Made by a program: the position numbers and the translations under genes. A DNA stretch of 64,000 nt from positions 124,001 to 188,000 of the forward strand of contig NZ_LQPG01000019.1 in assembly GCF_002102265.1 (NCBI RefSeq), written 5' to 3'. The stretch comes from Mycolicibacter longobardus. GTDB lineage: Bacteria > Actinomycetota > Actinomycetes > Mycobacteriales > Mycobacteriaceae. Below, piece after piece: positions 8,920 through 18,802 of the stretch (within the stretch, counting starts at the first letter, position 1; each line of letters starts with the position of its first letter). The notes beneath the pieces were generated by a model. The model was not told the origin of the DNA. It ran no database searches and was given only the letters and a program-made list of their open reading frames with translations.

Positions 8920-9693
8920 TCACAGCGACGCGAAGCACTGCCTCGACGACGACGCCGGGATGGTGGCGTCCCGGGCGGAAAACTTCACCACCACACCGGA
9001 ATCGGTGACTTGCACGCTGTCGAGGCCGATGCCCAGCGGAAGGTCGTCGGTCACCTTCGAAGTGAGATCGTCCAGGTTGCGCTGCACGGTGTCGGAGTCC
9101 AGGTCCTGGCCGAGTGCCTCCAGGGTGATGACCTCCAGCCGTAGCCCGTTGTCCACCAGCTGCGGCTTGACGGTTGCCTTGTTGAGCAGGCCCTTGAGCT
9201 CGACGGTGCCGGCAGCCGGATCGGTGGTGACCTTGCCGGTGACGATGCTGCCGATCACCGGGACCACGTCTTCGATCGACTGCTTGATGCCGTCCGCCGG
9301 CCAGGTGATGGTGCCGTCGAGAGCCCCGATGGTGCCCTTGGAGGCGGCGCCGTCCGCGTCCGCTGTGCCCTTGGTCAACCGGATGTCGCGAATGTCCAGC
9401 GCCAGGCGCATGCCCTTGGCCTGCCGGATCTGGTTGCCGGCGGTCTCCACCGAGATGTGGGGGTACTCGCGGTTGAAGTACTGCGCCAGCACCGGGGGAG
9501 TGGTCCCGAAGGACACGGAGGCACTGTCTTGCGCTTCGCACTTGACCGCGTCGGCGACCAGGCTGTTCGCCCGGTGCCGCGCGTAGAGCTCACCGCCGAA
9601 CATCCCGGCCAGGGCCAACACGAGGACCGCGGTCAGCGCCAACAGGACCGCAGGCAGGCCGGCAAAACGATGCTCGGGCCCCGAAGTGCTCAT
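8920..9693 (-). CDS. DUF2993 (LmeA-like) membrane-anchored protein, copy 1
   Basis: A 257-aa protein with one N-terminal transmembrane anchor (residues about 12-34, LPAVLLALTAVLVLALAGMF) and an exported DUF2993 domain. Repeated family words include KGTIGALDGTITWPADGIK, GTVELKG and the C-terminal TDSGVVVKFSARDATIP. DUF2993 includes LmeA, a mannan-maturation protein of the mycobacterial envelope, so a lipid- or glycan-handling role outside the membrane is likely but unproven. It is a tandem paralogue of the next gene upstream on the same strand (9703-10737) and lacks that protein's Pro-rich N-terminus. Confidence 0.85.
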   Translation of the reverse strand: MSTSGPEHRFAGLPAVLLALTAVLVLALAGMFGGELYARHRANSLVADAVKCEAQDSASVSFGTTPPVLAQYFNREYPHISVETAGNQIRQAKGMRLALDIRDIRLTKGTADADGAASKGTIGALDGTITWPADGIKQSIEDVVPVIGSIVTGKVTTDPAAGTVELKGLLNKATVKPQLVDNGLRLEVITLEALGQDLDSDTVQRNLDDLTSKVTDDLPLGIGLDSVQVTDSGVVVKFSARDATIPASSSRQCFASL

Positions 9694-9702
9694 TACTGCA
9701 GG

Positions 9703-10737
9703 CTACAGATTTGCGAAACAGGGGTCATCGCTGCGCGGGATGGAGGCGTTGCGGGTGGAGAATCGCGCCACCACACCGGTGTCGGTGACCTCGATGCTGT
9801 CGGCGCGCAGGCCGAGCGGGTAGCGCTTCGTCAACTCCGCGGCGAACCGGTCCAGCTCGGGCTGCAGCGACTCGCGCGGCAGGGTCAGAGCCCCCAGGCC
9901 GGTCAGCTTCTGGACCTGCAGCGACAGCCCACCGTTGACCACCTCCGGCTTGACCACCACGGTGGCCAAACCGAAGGCCCCCTTGAGCTCGACGGTGCCG
10001 TCACGTGAATTGGTCTTCAGGTCGGAGACCAGGTTGCCCAGGATCGGCACCATGGACTGGACGGTCTCCTTGATGCCGGCCGCCGGCCAGGTCAGCGTGG
10101 CGTCCAGGGCGCCGATGGTGCCCTTGGAGTCGCCGTTGCCGTGCAGATCGACGTCGGAGATGTTCAGGTCGGCCGTCATCTGCTTGGCGTCCTTGACCTG
10201 ATTGCCCGCGGTGTGGATGGAGATGTTGGTGTAGTTGCCGGTGATGTGCTGCCACAGGAACGGCGGTGTCACCCCGAATGACGCGCTGGCCTTGTCGTGC
10301 ACCACGCATTCGGTCGCCTTGGCCACCTTGTTGTCGGCGATGCGGCGGGCGATCAGCTCGGCGCCGATCAGACCGGCCAGGGCAAGCGCGATCACCGTCA
10401 CGAAGATCAGGACCAGGGCCAGCGGGTCCCGCAGCACAGAGGTCGACCGCGCCTGGGTGCCCGGCGCTTCGATCGCGGTGGTGGGCGCGTCAGTGCCCGG
10501 TACTTCGGGCGGGGGGCCCGCGGGCGGCGGCGCGGCGGGAATCCGGGTGGTGGCCGCCTCAGTTCCCGTCACGGGCGGCGGAACCGGCATCTGCCGGGTG
10601 GGTGACGCCGACGGCCCGGGTGGATTCGGGGTCGGATGGGGAGGCGGACTCGGGGGTGTGCCGGTGTGGGGTTCGGGCTGGCCGGGCGGGCGAGCCCAGG
10701 GCGACTCGCCGTGGGGAGGTCCGGGCGGATTGCTCAC
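9703..10737 (-). CDS. DUF2993 (LmeA-like) protein with Pro-rich cytoplasmic region, copy 2 (Rv0479c-like)
   Basis: A 344-aa protein. Residues 1-100 are Pro/Gly/Thr-rich (PPGPPHGESPW, PPPAGPPPEV) and probably cytosolic. A transmembrane helix follows (about 107-128, PLALVLIFVTVIALALAGLI), then a DUF2993 domain (KGTIGALDATLTWPAAGIKE, GTVELKG, TDTGVVARFSTRNASIP). Length and layout match Rv0479c (about 348 aa), so this is the conserved copy and the shorter neighbour the extra one. Its ATG overlaps the stop of the nitrilase gene by 4 nt, so the three minus-strand genes form an operon. Confidence 0.88.
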   Translation of the reverse strand: MSNPPGPPHGESPWARPPGQPEPHTGTPPSPPPHPTPNPPGPSASPTRQMPVPPPVTGTEAATTRIPAAPPPAGPPPEVPGTDAPTTAIEAPGTQARSTSVLRDPLALVLIFVTVIALALAGLIGAELIARRIADNKVAKATECVVHDKASASFGVTPPFLWQHITGNYTNISIHTAGNQVKDAKQMTADLNISDVDLHGNGDSKGTIGALDATLTWPAAGIKETVQSMVPILGNLVSDLKTNSRDGTVELKGAFGLATVVVKPEVVNGGLSLQVQKLTGLGALTLPRESLQPELDRFAAELTKRYPLGLRADSIEVTDTGVVARFSTRNASIPRSDDPCFANL

Positions 10738-11552
10738 CCGCGCGATTCTGCCTTACCGACCTGAAGGAAGTCCGCGCGATTGCTCAACACGGCCAGCGTC
10801 CGGCGGGCGGTGGTGACCGCGTCGAGGTCGATGTCACAGACCAGCAGCTGTGGCGATGCGCCCGCCGAGGCGACCACCTCGCCCCACGGCGAGGCGACCA
10901 GGCTGTGGCCCACACCGGTCGGTGCGCCTGAGGAATCCGGCGGGGCGCCGGGGTCGGCTTGCCCGACGGCGGCGATGTAGCTGGTCGAGTCCAGGGCCCG
11001 GGCCCGGGCCAGCAGTTCCCACTGGGCCAGCTTCCCCGGTCCGGCGCCCCAGGAGGCGCAGACCGCGATCAGCTGCGCGCCGCGGTCGGCCAGCTCGGTG
11101 TACAGCGCCGGGAACCGGATGTCATAGCAGGTCGACAACCCGACGCCGACGCCGTCGACATCGATCACCACCGGCTCGAATCCCGGTGCGACGGTGCGTG
11201 ATTCGGTGAATCCGAACGCGTCGTAGAGGTGGACCTTGTGATAGTGCGTGTCGGTGCCGGGTCCGGCTGCCAGCAAGGTGTTGGTGACCCGCCCGTCGTC
11301 GGCCGGGGTGAACATCCCCGCGACGACGGTGATCCCGGTACGGGTGGCGACCGCGCGAACCTGGGTGGCCCACGGCCCGTCGAGTGGTTCGGCGATCGGG
11401 TCCAGCGGCACCCCGAACCGGCACATCGTCGCCTCCGGGAACACCACCAGCGTGGCGCCTTGCGCAGCGGCGCGTTCGGTGTAGTCGGCCACCAGTTCCA
11501 GGTTCGCGCCCGGGTCGGTGCCGCTGAGGATCTGCGCACACGCAATCCGCAT
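10734..11552 (-). CDS. Carbon-nitrogen hydrolase (nitrilase superfamily, Rv0480c-like)
   Basis: A 272-aa amidase of the nitrilase superfamily. The Glu-Lys-Cys triad is visible: VFPEATM (Glu), YHKVHLYD (Lys) and LSTCYDIRFP (Cys). The last motif is typical of omega-amidase/Nit1-like members, which hydrolyse small amides such as alpha-ketoglutaramate or deaminated glutathione. The precise substrate cannot be read from the sequence. It is the second gene of a minus-strand operon, 9 nt after the DUF2505 gene and overlapping the DUF2993 gene. Confidence 0.93.
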   Translation of the reverse strand: MRIACAQILSGTDPGANLELVADYTERAAAQGATLVVFPEATMCRFGVPLDPIAEPLDGPWATQVRAVATRTGITVVAGMFTPADDGRVTNTLLAAGPGTDTHYHKVHLYDAFGFTESRTVAPGFEPVVIDVDGVGVGLSTCYDIRFPALYTELADRGAQLIAVCASWGAGPGKLAQWELLARARALDSTSYIAAVGQADPGAPPDSSGAPTGVGHSLVASPWGEVVASAGASPQLLVCDIDLDAVTTARRTLAVLSNRADFLQVGKAESRG

Positions 11553-11561
11553 GGGTACAGC

Positions 11562-12083
11562 CTATGCGGTCGGCGCCGGACCGCCCCGCCTGAGCCACGT
11601 CGAGGTGAACCGCTGCTCGGTGGTCATCAGCTCGGCCAGCTGGCCGCCGATGAAACCTTCGATCTTGCCGCCCACCAGCGGGATGTCGACCTGCACCGTC
11701 GCGATCAGCCGCAGCTCGCAGCCGCCAGCGGCGGGTTCCAGGACCGCATCCCCGGACAGCCTCGCCGGTGCTCCGACGATCTTGCCGGTGACCTCCGCGC
11801 GGGCTCTCCCGCCGCGGACCGGATGCCATTTCTCGTGGCGGGCCACATCCAGGTCACCGGGATGGAACTGCGCGGCCAGCGCCGGCAGTTTCTCCCGGTG
11901 GATGCCCTGCGTGGTGGCGATGACGACACCGCCGTCAGCCTCGATGATCATCGAGTCCAGCGCCACGGTGTCGGCTCCGGAATCGGCCAACCGGGCCAGC
12001 CAGTACTGCTCGTCGGCGAAAGCGGCATACACCTGCTCGACGCTTGCCAGGTAGTGCTCGGACAGCGTGAATGTACGCGGCAT
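11562..12083 (-). CDS. DUF2505 (START/SRPBCC-like) protein (Rv0481c-like)
   Basis: A 173-aa protein of DUF2505, which has the SRPBCC lipid-binding fold. It begins MPRTFTLSEHYLASVEQVYA and ends with a basic/Pro tail. Features include a beta-rich core with LELRLIATVQVDIPLVGGKI-like sequence, and a C-terminal helix (EGFIGGQLAELMTTEQRFTS). Such folds bind hydrophobic ligands; no ligand is known. It is the first gene of the minus-strand operon and is divergent from murB with a 26-nt gap, so their promoters overlap. Confidence 0.88.
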   Translation of the reverse strand: MPRTFTLSEHYLASVEQVYAAFADEQYWLARLADSGADTVALDSMIIEADGGVVIATTQGIHREKLPALAAQFHPGDLDVARHEKWHPVRGGRARAEVTGKIVGAPARLSGDAVLEPAAGGCELRLIATVQVDIPLVGGKIEGFIGGQLAELMTTEQRFTSTWLRRGGPAPTA

Positions 12084-12109
12084 AGCTGGTCAGGCTACCG
12101 TTACCGGCC

Positions 12110-13171
12110 GTGGCGAGTTCCGAGTTCGCGGGCGCGCGCGTCGCCGAGGCGGTGCCGCTGGCGCCGTTGACCACCCTGCGGGTCGGACCGGTTGCCCGGC
12201 GGGTCATCACCTGCGTCGACACCGAGCAGATCGTCGTGACATTGGTCGAGCTCGACCGGGCCGGTGCCCGGCCGCTGCTGCTGGCCGGCGGCTCCAACGT
12301 GGTGATCGCCGACGACCTGTCCGAGCTGACCGTCGTGCACCTCACCGGCGACCGCATCACCATCGACGGCAACCTGCTGCGGGCCCAGGCCGGCGCGGTC
12401 TGGGATGACGTGGTCGCGGCAGCCGTCGGCGCGAATCTGGGCGGGCTGGAGTGCCTGTCCGGCATCCCCGGCTCGGCCGGCGCCACCCCGGTGCAGAACG
12501 TCGGGGCCTACGGTGCGGAAGTCGCCGACACCCTGACCCGGGTGCTGCTGCTCGACCGACGCACCAGGACGGTGCGCTGGACACCGGCCGGTGAGCTGGG
12601 ACTCGGCTACCGGAGCAGCGTGCTGAAACACTCGGACGCCGCGGTGGTGCTGGAGGTGGAGTTCGAACTGGATGCGGCCGGGCGCAGCGCGCCGCTGCGC
12701 TACGGCGAGCTGACCGCCGCGCTGCACGGCTCCGAGGGCGAGCGCGCCGACCCGGCGACGGTCCGTGCGGCCGTGCTCAAGCTGCGGTCGGCGAAGGGCA
12801 TGGTGCTCGACGCGGGCGACCACGACACCTGGAGTGTGGGGTCTTTCTTCACTAATCCGGTTGTGCCGCTGGATGTTTACCGGGAGCTGGCCGACCGGGC
12901 AAGCGGCCCGGTCCCGCACTGGGACGCCCCGAACGGGGTGAAGCTGGCGGCCGGCTGGCTGGTGGAGCGGTCCGGTTTCGGCAAGGGTTATCCGGACGAT
13001 CCGGGCGCGGTCTGCCGGTTGTCCACCAAGCATGCGCTGGCCTTGACCAACCGGGGTGGCGCCACCACCGCCGACATCTTGAAGCTGGCCCGCATCGTGC
13101 GCGACGGGGTGCACGATGCGTTCGGCATCACCTTGCACCCGGAGCCGGTGCTGGTGGGTTGCGCGCTGTGA
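12110..13171 (+). CDS. murB: UDP-N-acetylenolpyruvoylglucosamine reductase
   Basis: FAD enzyme that reduces UDP-GlcNAc-enolpyruvate to UDP-MurNAc in peptidoglycan synthesis. The 353-aa product has the FAD-binding motifs [12 protein letters not shown] and [19 protein letters not shown], then the YGAEV and [10 protein letters not shown] region with the catalytic Ser, and a C-terminal substrate domain ([30 protein letters not shown]). It matches Rv0482. The GTG start at 12110 lies 26 nt from the divergent DUF2505 gene. The next gene, lprQ, also acts on peptidoglycan. Confidence 0.97.
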   Translation: MASSEFAGARVAEAVPLAPLTTLRVGPVARRVITCVDTEQIVVTLVELDRAGARPLLLAGGSNVVIADDLSELTVVHLTGDRITIDGNLLRAQAGAVWDDVVAAAVGANLGGLECLSGIPGSAGATPVQNVGAYGAEVADTLTRVLLLDRRTRTVRWTPAGELGLGYRSSVLKHSDAAVVLEVEFELDAAGRSAPLRYGELTAALHGSEGERADPATVRAAVLKLRSAKGMVLDAGDHDTWSVGSFFTNPVVPLDVYRELADRASGPVPHWDAPNGVKLAAGWLVERSGFGKGYPDDPGAVCRLSTKHALALTNRGGATTADILKLARIVRDGVHDAFGITLHPEPVLVGCAL

Positions 13172-13235
13172 GCCCTGTCCGCCGGTAGCCAACATCGCAG
13201 GTGGTCAGGCCCGTCGGCCGGTATCTTGGGATGCC

Positions 13236-14531
13236 GTGGACCTGAACCGGCGACGGGCCTTGGCGGCGTTGGCGGCCGGGGTACTGGCGCCGAACGCGTT
13301 GGCGGCCTGTCTCGGCAGACCCGGGAAGAACGCCGCCAGCGCACCGCCGCCGGAGCCGGTCCTGACGTTCCAGCCGGCCCTGGACGACGGGGCGGTGACC
13401 GAGGTGCTGCCCACCGCCGCCGTCGGGGTCACGGTCGGTGACGGGTGGTTCCAGCGGGTAGCGCTGACCAACCCGGCCGGCAAAGTCCTCAGCGGAACCT
13501 TCAACCGGGACCGCACCCGCTACACCGTCACCGAACCACTGGGCTACGACGCCGTCTACACGTGGAGCGGCTCGGTGGTGGGCCGCGACGGCAACGCCGT
13601 GCCGGTCCGCGGAACCGTCACCACGGTGACTCCCACGGCCATCATCGACGGGGGCTTTCAGCTCGCCGACGGGCAGACGGTCGGCGTCGCGGCGCCGGTG
13701 ATCCTGCAGTTCAACGGGCCCATCGCCGACAAGGCGGCCGTTGAGCGGGCGCTGAGCATCGTCACCGAGCCGCCGGTGGAGGGCGGCTGGGCCTGGCTGC
13801 CCGATGAGGTGCAGGGGGCCCGGGTGCATTGGCGCAGCCGTGAGTACTTCCCGGCCGGAACCACGGTCAGCGTCGACGCCAAGCTGTACGGCCTGGCGTT
13901 CGGCGACGGCGCCTACGGGGCCCAGGACATGTCGCTGGAGTTCTCGATCGGGCGGCGCCAGGTGGTGAAGGCCGAAGTCTCCTCGCACCGCATCCAGGTG
14001 ATCCGCGACGAGGGCGTGATCATGGACTTTCCGTGCAGCTACGGCCAGGCCGACCAGGCGCGCAACATCACCCGCAACGGCATCCACGTCGTCAGCGAGA
14101 AATACGCCGACTTCTACATGTCCAACCCGGCCGCCGGCTACAACAACATCCACGAGCGCTGGGCCGTCCGCATCTCCAACAACGGCGAGTTCATCCACGC
14201 CAACCCGGCCAGTGCGGGCGCCCAGGGCAACACCAACGTCACCAACGGGTGCATCAACCTGTCCACCGAAGACGCCGAGCAGTACTTCCACAGCGCGATC
14301 TACGGCGACCCGGTCGAGGTGACCGGCAGCTCCATCGAGCTGTCCTACGCCGACGGGAATATCTGGGACTGGACCGTGGACTGGGACACCTGGGTCTCGA
14401 TGTCCGCGTTGTCGGCGGGTGCTTCGACTTCGCTGCCCAGCGCCGCGCCGGCCACCCCGACCGACGCCCCGACACTGTCGGGCACCCCCACCACGCCGCC
14501 GCCGACTGCCCCTACTCGACCCGGCGGTTAG
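13236..14531 (+). CDS. lprQ: L,D-transpeptidase lipoprotein (LprQ/LdtE type)
   Basis: Forms 3-3 cross-links in peptidoglycan outside the membrane. The 431-aa product begins [20 protein letters not shown] and then has a lipobox LAAC, so it is lipid-anchored. Ig-like domains follow, then the YkuD catalytic domain ending in [15 protein letters not shown] with the catalytic Cys at residue 339. A Pro/Thr-rich tail follows. GTG 13236 gives the lipoprotein start; the longer open frame upstream overlaps murB and lacks a signal. The last residues (RPGG) and the TAG stop lie inside a 56-bp repeat array, so the original C-terminus may have been replaced. Confidence 0.94.
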   Translation: MDLNRRRALAALAAGVLAPNALAACLGRPGKNAASAPPPEPVLTFQPALDDGAVTEVLPTAAVGVTVGDGWFQRVALTNPAGKVLSGTFNRDRTRYTVTEPLGYDAVYTWSGSVVGRDGNAVPVRGTVTTVTPTAIIDGGFQLADGQTVGVAAPVILQFNGPIADKAAVERALSIVTEPPVEGGWAWLPDEVQGARVHWRSREYFPAGTTVSVDAKLYGLAFGDGAYGAQDMSLEFSIGRRQVVKAEVSSHRIQVIRDEGVIMDFPCSYGQADQARNITRNGIHVVSEKYADFYMSNPAAGYNNIHERWAVRISNNGEFIHANPASAGAQGNTNVTNGCINLSTEDAEQYFHSAIYGDPVEVTGSSIELSYADGNIWDWTVDWDTWVSMSALSAGASTSLPSAAPATPTDAPTLSGTPTTPPPTAPTRPGG

Positions 14532-14640
14532 CCAGGCTCGACGAAGGAGAGGCGAAGCTGGACCGCCGCATCAGACCCGGCGGTTAGCGAGGCTCGACGA
14601 AGGAGAGGCGAAGCTGGACCGCCGCATCAAACCCGGCGGT
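14518..14640. repeat. Tandem array of the 56-bp palindrome-ended repeat (two full units plus part)
   Basis: ACCCGGCGGTTAGC starts at 14519, 14575 and 14631, giving an exact 56-bp period. Each unit has GGCGGT near one end and ACCGCC near the other, with CTCGACGAAGGAGAGGCGAA between. The first unit contains the lprQ stop codon and the last partial unit holds the stop codon and last codons of the convergent SDR gene. Other copies are at 19284-19340, 46181-46237 and 55063-55163. Confidence 0.95.
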
Positions 14641-15388
14641 TAGCCCGCGTCGCGCTGGCCTGGTCGCGCGGACGGATCACGATCTGGTCGAGGTCGACGT
14701 GCGGCGGCCGCGACGCCACGAACCCGATCACCTCGGCGATGTCCTCCGCCGTGAGCGGAGTCAGGCCGGCATAGACGGCGTCGGCGCGATCGCGGTCCCC
14801 GCCGAAACGCACCAGGGAGAATTCGGTATCCACCATGCCGGGGGCGATCTCGGTGAGCCGCACCGGCTTTCCCAGCAGCTCGCCGCGCAGCGTGCGGTGC
14901 AGTGCGCTCTGGGCATGTTTGGCCGCGGTGTATCCGGCGCCGCCGTCGTAGATCTCGAACGCCGCGATCGAGGTCACGGTGACCACCAGGCCGTCGCCGG
15001 AGGCGATCAGCTGCGGCAGCAGCGCGCGGGTCACCTGCAGCGTGCCCAGCACGTTGGTCTCCCACATCCACCGCCAGTGCTCGAGGTCGGCCTGGTCCAC
15101 AGGTGCCAGGCCCTTGGCCCCACCGGCGTTGTTGACCAGTACGTTGATCGAACCGTCAACCTGATCGCAAACTTCGGCCAGCGCGGCGACCGCGGCCGGG
15201 TCGGTGACGTCGGTCACTACCGCGGTGCCGCCGATCTCATCGGCCAGCGCGGCGATCCGGTCCGCGCGGCGGGCCGCGACGATAACGTGAAAGCCTTGCC
15301 CCGCAAGAGTTCTCGCGGTCGCCTCGCCTATTCCGGAACTGGCGCCGGTGACCACGGCGGTGCGCTGGTGTTGGGCAGGTGTCGTCAT
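14627..15388 (-). CDS. Short-chain dehydrogenase/reductase (Rv0484c-like)
   Basis: A 253-aa classical SDR oxidoreductase. TGASSGIGEATA binds the nucleotide, NNAGG follows, and the catalytic Ser (VTVTSIAAFE) and the YTAAKHAQ motif with Tyr and Lys are in place. An Arg/Lys at the end of strand 2 (ARRADR) suggests NADP(H). Substrate unknown; M. tuberculosis has Rv0484c in the same place. The C-terminal NRRV and the TGA stop are encoded by the edge of the 56-bp repeat array, so the tail is recent. Confidence 0.94.
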   Translation of the reverse strand: MTTPAQHQRTAVVTGASSGIGEATARTLAGQGFHVIVAARRADRIAALADEIGGTAVVTDVTDPAAVAALAEVCDQVDGSINVLVNNAGGAKGLAPVDQADLEHWRWMWETNVLGTLQVTRALLPQLIASGDGLVVTVTSIAAFEIYDGGAGYTAAKHAQSALHRTLRGELLGKPVRLTEIAPGMVDTEFSLVRFGGDRDRADAVYAGLTPLTAEDIAEVIGFVASRPPHVDLDQIVIRPRDQASATRANRRV

Positions 15389-15597
15389 CGACCCAACCTT
15401 AGTGACCGTGATACATTCCTCAGTTATGTACCGCAGTGCCCGCTTTCTGACAGCGGTCTGTCTTGTCGCCGACGGCGCGTGTTGTCACGCGTGTCGCTGC
15501 GCCTGACCTGCTGCGAAGTAACTCCTTGAGAGAGTCCGCCGGGTCGCAGGCGTAGCCAAGCCCCCATTCGGACTCTTGTAGACAAGGACACCGCAGC

Positions 15598-16881
15598 GTG
15601 CGTACCACCTCCCTCACCGCTCACCTGGCCAGCCACCGCAACGGCCGGCCACGCTCACATCCGCGCGTCGTCGCGCCGGCCCTGCACTTGGCCGACACCG
15701 CCGGCGCCGAGGTCTTCGCCGCCGTGCGCCAGCACGGCCCGATTGCCCGCGAAGCCATTGCCGGCGCCACCTCGCTGAGCGTCGCCACCGTCAACCGCCA
15801 GGTCAGTGCCCTGCTGCAGGCCGGACTGCTGCTCGAGCGCGCCGACTTGGCGACCTCCGGCGCGATCGGGCGGCCGCGTCGGCCGGTGGTGGTCAACCAC
15901 GAGCCGTTCCTGACTTTGGGACTGCACATCGGGGCGAAGACCACCAGCATCGTGGCCACCGATCTGCTCGGCCGCACACTCGACGTCGTCGAGACGCCGA
16001 CCCCGAACAACGGCGCGGGCCCGGCGCTGGCATCCTTGGCCGCCAGCGCCAGCCGGTACCTGACCCGCTGGCAGAAGCGCCGGCCGCTGTGGGTCGGAGT
16101 CGCGACCGGTGGGGCGGTGGAAGGTGCCACCGGCCACGTCGACCACCCGCGGCTGGGCTGGACGGCCGCCCCCGTCGGCCCGGTGCTGGCCGAGGAGCTG
16201 GGTCTGCCGGTGTCGGTGGCCTCCCACGTGGACGCGATGGCCGGCGCCGAACTGCTGTTCGGGGTGCGGCGGCCGACGGCCAACAGCGCCACCAGCCTCT
16301 ACGTCTACGCCCGGGAAACGGTCGGCTACGCCCTGGTGATCGGTGGGCGGGTGCACAGCCCGACCAGCGGCCCCGGCACCATCGCCGGGCTGCCGGCGTT
16401 CTCGGAGCTGCTGGGCGGCTCCGGGCACCTGGAATCCACCGTCAGCGACGAGGCGGTGCTCGCCGCGGCCCGTCGGCTGCGGATCCTGCCCGACGGCAAC
16501 GGCGCCGCCTCCTCGGCGGTGACCGGTCTGGTGCGCGAGGCGCGGGCCGGCGACGAGCGGGCCCGCGCGCTGCTGACCGAACGGGCACGTGTGCTGGGCG
16601 AAGCCGTGGCACTGCTGCGCGATGTACTCAACCCCGACGACCTGGTGGTCGGCGGCCAGGGTTTCACCGAATACCCGGAGGGCATGGCCGAGGTGGAGCG
16701 GGCGTTCACCCAGCGGTCGGTGCTGTCGGGGCGCAACATCCGGGTCACGGCATTCGGCAACCGGGTTCAGGAGGCCGGTGCCGGGACGGTGTCGCTGGGT
16801 GGGCTCTATGCCGATCCGGTCGCCGCCATGCGCCGCTCCCGCGGCCCGGTCGCCCGCGCGGTCCCGGAAGTGTCGGCCTGA
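15598..16881 (+). CDS. ROK family transcriptional regulator (Rv0485-like)
   Basis: A 427-aa NagC/XylR-type regulator. The N-terminal winged helix lies at about residues 35-85 ([20 protein letters not shown]), followed by a ROK sugar-kinase-like domain ([34 protein letters not shown]). The glycine-rich ATP site is poorly preserved, as expected of a regulator rather than a kinase. Known work on Rv0485 links it to expression of pe13/ppe18. The 209-nt gap upstream holds the hairpin CGCGTG-TTGT-CACGCG at 15476-15491, a possible operator. GTG 15598 is the start that gives the usual length. Confidence 0.9.
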   Translation: MRTTSLTAHLASHRNGRPRSHPRVVAPALHLADTAGAEVFAAVRQHGPIAREAIAGATSLSVATVNRQVSALLQAGLLLERADLATSGAIGRPRRPVVVNHEPFLTLGLHIGAKTTSIVATDLLGRTLDVVETPTPNNGAGPALASLAASASRYLTRWQKRRPLWVGVATGGAVEGATGHVDHPRLGWTAAPVGPVLAEELGLPVSVASHVDAMAGAELLFGVRRPTANSATSLYVYARETVGYALVIGGRVHSPTSGPGTIAGLPAFSELLGGSGHLESTVSDEAVLAAARRLRILPDGNGAASSAVTGLVREARAGDERARALLTERARVLGEAVALLRDVLNPDDLVVGGQGFTEYPEGMAEVERAFTQRSVLSGRNIRVTAFGNRVQEAGAGTVSLGGLYADPVAAMRRSRGPVARAVPEVSA

Positions 16882-16903
16882 CCCAACCTGTAAAGATGGC
16901 GGG

Positions 16904-18241
16904 GTGGGCTACGGCGTTGGAGGCGTTGGATCCGAAGTGCACCGGGTAGCGCTGCTGTCGGTCCACACCTCGCCACTGGCCCAACCCGGCACCGGCGATG
17001 CCGGCGGAATGAACGTCTACGTCCTGCAGAGCGCGCTGCACCTGGCGCGCCGCGGGGTGGCCGTGGAGATCTTCACCCGGGCCACGTCGTCGGCCGATCC
17101 GCCGGTGCAGCACGTGGCACCCGGCGTACTGGTGCGGAATGTGGTGGCCGGGCCGTTCGAAGGCCTGGACAAGAACGACCTGCCCACTCAGCTGTGTGCG
17201 TTCGCCGCCGGGGTGCTGCGCGCCGAAGCCGCCCACGAGCCGGGCCACTACGACGTCGTGCACTCCCACTACTGGCTCTCCGGCCAGGTCGGCTGGCTGG
17301 CCGCGGACCGGTGGGCGGTGCCGCTGGTGCACACCGCGCACACCCTGGCCGGGGTGAAGAACGCAGCGCTGGCCGCCGGAGACACCCCAGAACCGCCGCT
17401 GCGCGCGGTCGGCGAGCAGCAGGTCGTCGACGCCGCGGACCGGCTGATCGTCAACACCGACGATGAAGCGCGGCAACTGGTCGCACTGCACGAAGCCGAC
17501 CCCCGCCGGATCGACATCGCACATCCCGGGGTGGACCTGGAGGTCTTCCGGCCGGGAGACAAGCTGCAGGCCCGGGCGGCGCTGGGGCTGTCGGCGACCG
17601 AGCAGATCGTGGCGTTCGTCGGCCGCATCCAGCCACTGAAGGCGCCCGATGTCCTGCTGCGTGCGGCCGCGAAGCTGCCCGGGGTACGCGTGGTGGTGGC
17701 CGGCGGACCGTCGGGCAGCAGTGGGATGGCAGCACCGGGCGGGCTGGTTCGGCTGGCCGCCGAACTGGGTATCAGTGACCGGATGACGTTCCTGCCGCCG
17801 CAGTCTCGCGAGGACCTGGCCACCCTGTTCCAGGCGGCCGATCTGGTGGCGGTGCCGAGCTACTCGGAATCGTTCGGCCTGGTCGCGCTGGAGGCGCAGG
17901 CCTGCGGGACGCCGGTGGTGGCCGCGGCCGTCGGCGGGCTACCGGTGGCGGTGCGCGACGGCGTCACCGGACGCCTGGTCGCCGGGCACGGCATCGAGCA
18001 GTGGGCAACCGCCATCGACGAACTGCTGCGGCTGGGTTCCGGGCCGCGCGGGTGGGCGATGCGCCGCGCCGCGGTCAACCATGCGACGACGTTCTCCTGG
18101 GAACGCACCGTGGATGCTCAGCTGGCCAGCTACACGAGCGCGATCGAAGACTTCGCCGCGGCCCGGGGCGAGCGGATGCGGGTGCTCGGATCGGCTCCCC
18201 CGCCCCGTTGGTGGCCGGCGCGGCGCGGGGCGCGTGCGTGA
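16904..18241 (+). CDS. mshA: D-inositol-3-phosphate glycosyltransferase (mycothiol synthesis)
   Basis: Transfers GlcNAc from UDP-GlcNAc to 1L-myo-inositol-1-phosphate, the first committed step of mycothiol synthesis in the cytosol. The 445-aa GT4 enzyme has [20 protein letters not shown] at the N-terminus (UDP and acceptor contacts), the [11 protein letters not shown] motif, [14 protein letters not shown], and the C-terminal [20 protein letters not shown] donor-site motif. GTG 16904 is preferred; GTG 16937 is an alternative, and the region before differs from the longer M. tuberculosis N-terminus. Its stop overlaps the next gene's GTG by 4 nt. Confidence 0.96.
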   Translation: MGYGVGGVGSEVHRVALLSVHTSPLAQPGTGDAGGMNVYVLQSALHLARRGVAVEIFTRATSSADPPVQHVAPGVLVRNVVAGPFEGLDKNDLPTQLCAFAAGVLRAEAAHEPGHYDVVHSHYWLSGQVGWLAADRWAVPLVHTAHTLAGVKNAALAAGDTPEPPLRAVGEQQVVDAADRLIVNTDDEARQLVALHEADPRRIDIAHPGVDLEVFRPGDKLQARAALGLSATEQIVAFVGRIQPLKAPDVLLRAAAKLPGVRVVVAGGPSGSSGMAAPGGLVRLAAELGISDRMTFLPPQSREDLATLFQAADLVAVPSYSESFGLVALEAQACGTPVVAAAVGGLPVAVRDGVTGRLVAGHGIEQWATAIDELLRLGSGPRGWAMRRAAVNHATTFSWERTVDAQLASYTSAIEDFAAARGERMRVLGSAPPPRWWPARRGARA

Positions 18242-18759
18242 ACCCCGACGACGTCCGGCAGCTCATCGAGGACACCCTGGACGCGGCCGAGCTGACCTAC
18301 TCGCCGGTCCCGGGCTCCCACGGGGGTCTGCCGGGGCTGGTGGTGGAACTGCCCGGCGAACGCAAGCTCAAGACCAACACCATCCTCAGCATCGGGGAGC
18401 ACTCGGTGCGCGTCGAGGCGTTCGTCTGCCGCAAGCCCGACGAGAACCATGTCGGGGTCTATCGGTACCTGCTCAAGCGCAACCGTCGGCTTTACGGGGT
18501 GGCCTACACGCTGGACAACGTCGGCGACATCTATCTGGTGGGCCGGATGGCGCTGGCGTCGGTGACCGCCGAGGAGATCGACCGGGTGCTCGGGCAGGTG
18601 CTCGAAGCCGTCGACTTCGACTTCAACACGTTGCTGGAGTTGGGATTTGCGTCCTCGATCCAGAAGGAGTGGGAGTGGCGGGTGTCCACCGGGCAGTCGC
18701 TGAAGAACCTGCGGGCCTTCGAGCATTTGATCGACAAGGATGACGACGCCACACCGTAG
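18238..18759 (+). CDS. YbjN-domain protein (Rv0487-like)
   Basis: A 173-aa protein with a YbjN/type III secretion chaperone-like alpha/beta fold. It starts [20 protein letters not shown] and contains [40 protein letters not shown] and a final [13 protein letters not shown]. The GTG start overlaps the mshA stop (GTGA), so it is translated with mshA as Rv0487 is with Rv0486. Function is not established. In M. tuberculosis Rv0488 (LysE type) follows; here a mazEF-like pair follows instead. Confidence 0.9.
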   Translation: MNPDDVRQLIEDTLDAAELTYSPVPGSHGGLPGLVVELPGERKLKTNTILSIGEHSVRVEAFVCRKPDENHVGVYRYLLKRNRRLYGVAYTLDNVGDIYLVGRMALASVTAEEIDRVLGQVLEAVDFDFNTLLELGFASSIQKEWEWRVSTGQSLKNLRAFEHLIDKDDDATP

Positions 18760-18802
18760 AGCGGTGAATTGCACGAAACTGCGTTTCATGCAACGGTTGA
18801 GT

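Noticed and set aside
14518-14640. A CRISPR array
   Set aside because: The units are contiguous with no spacers, and no cas genes are present.
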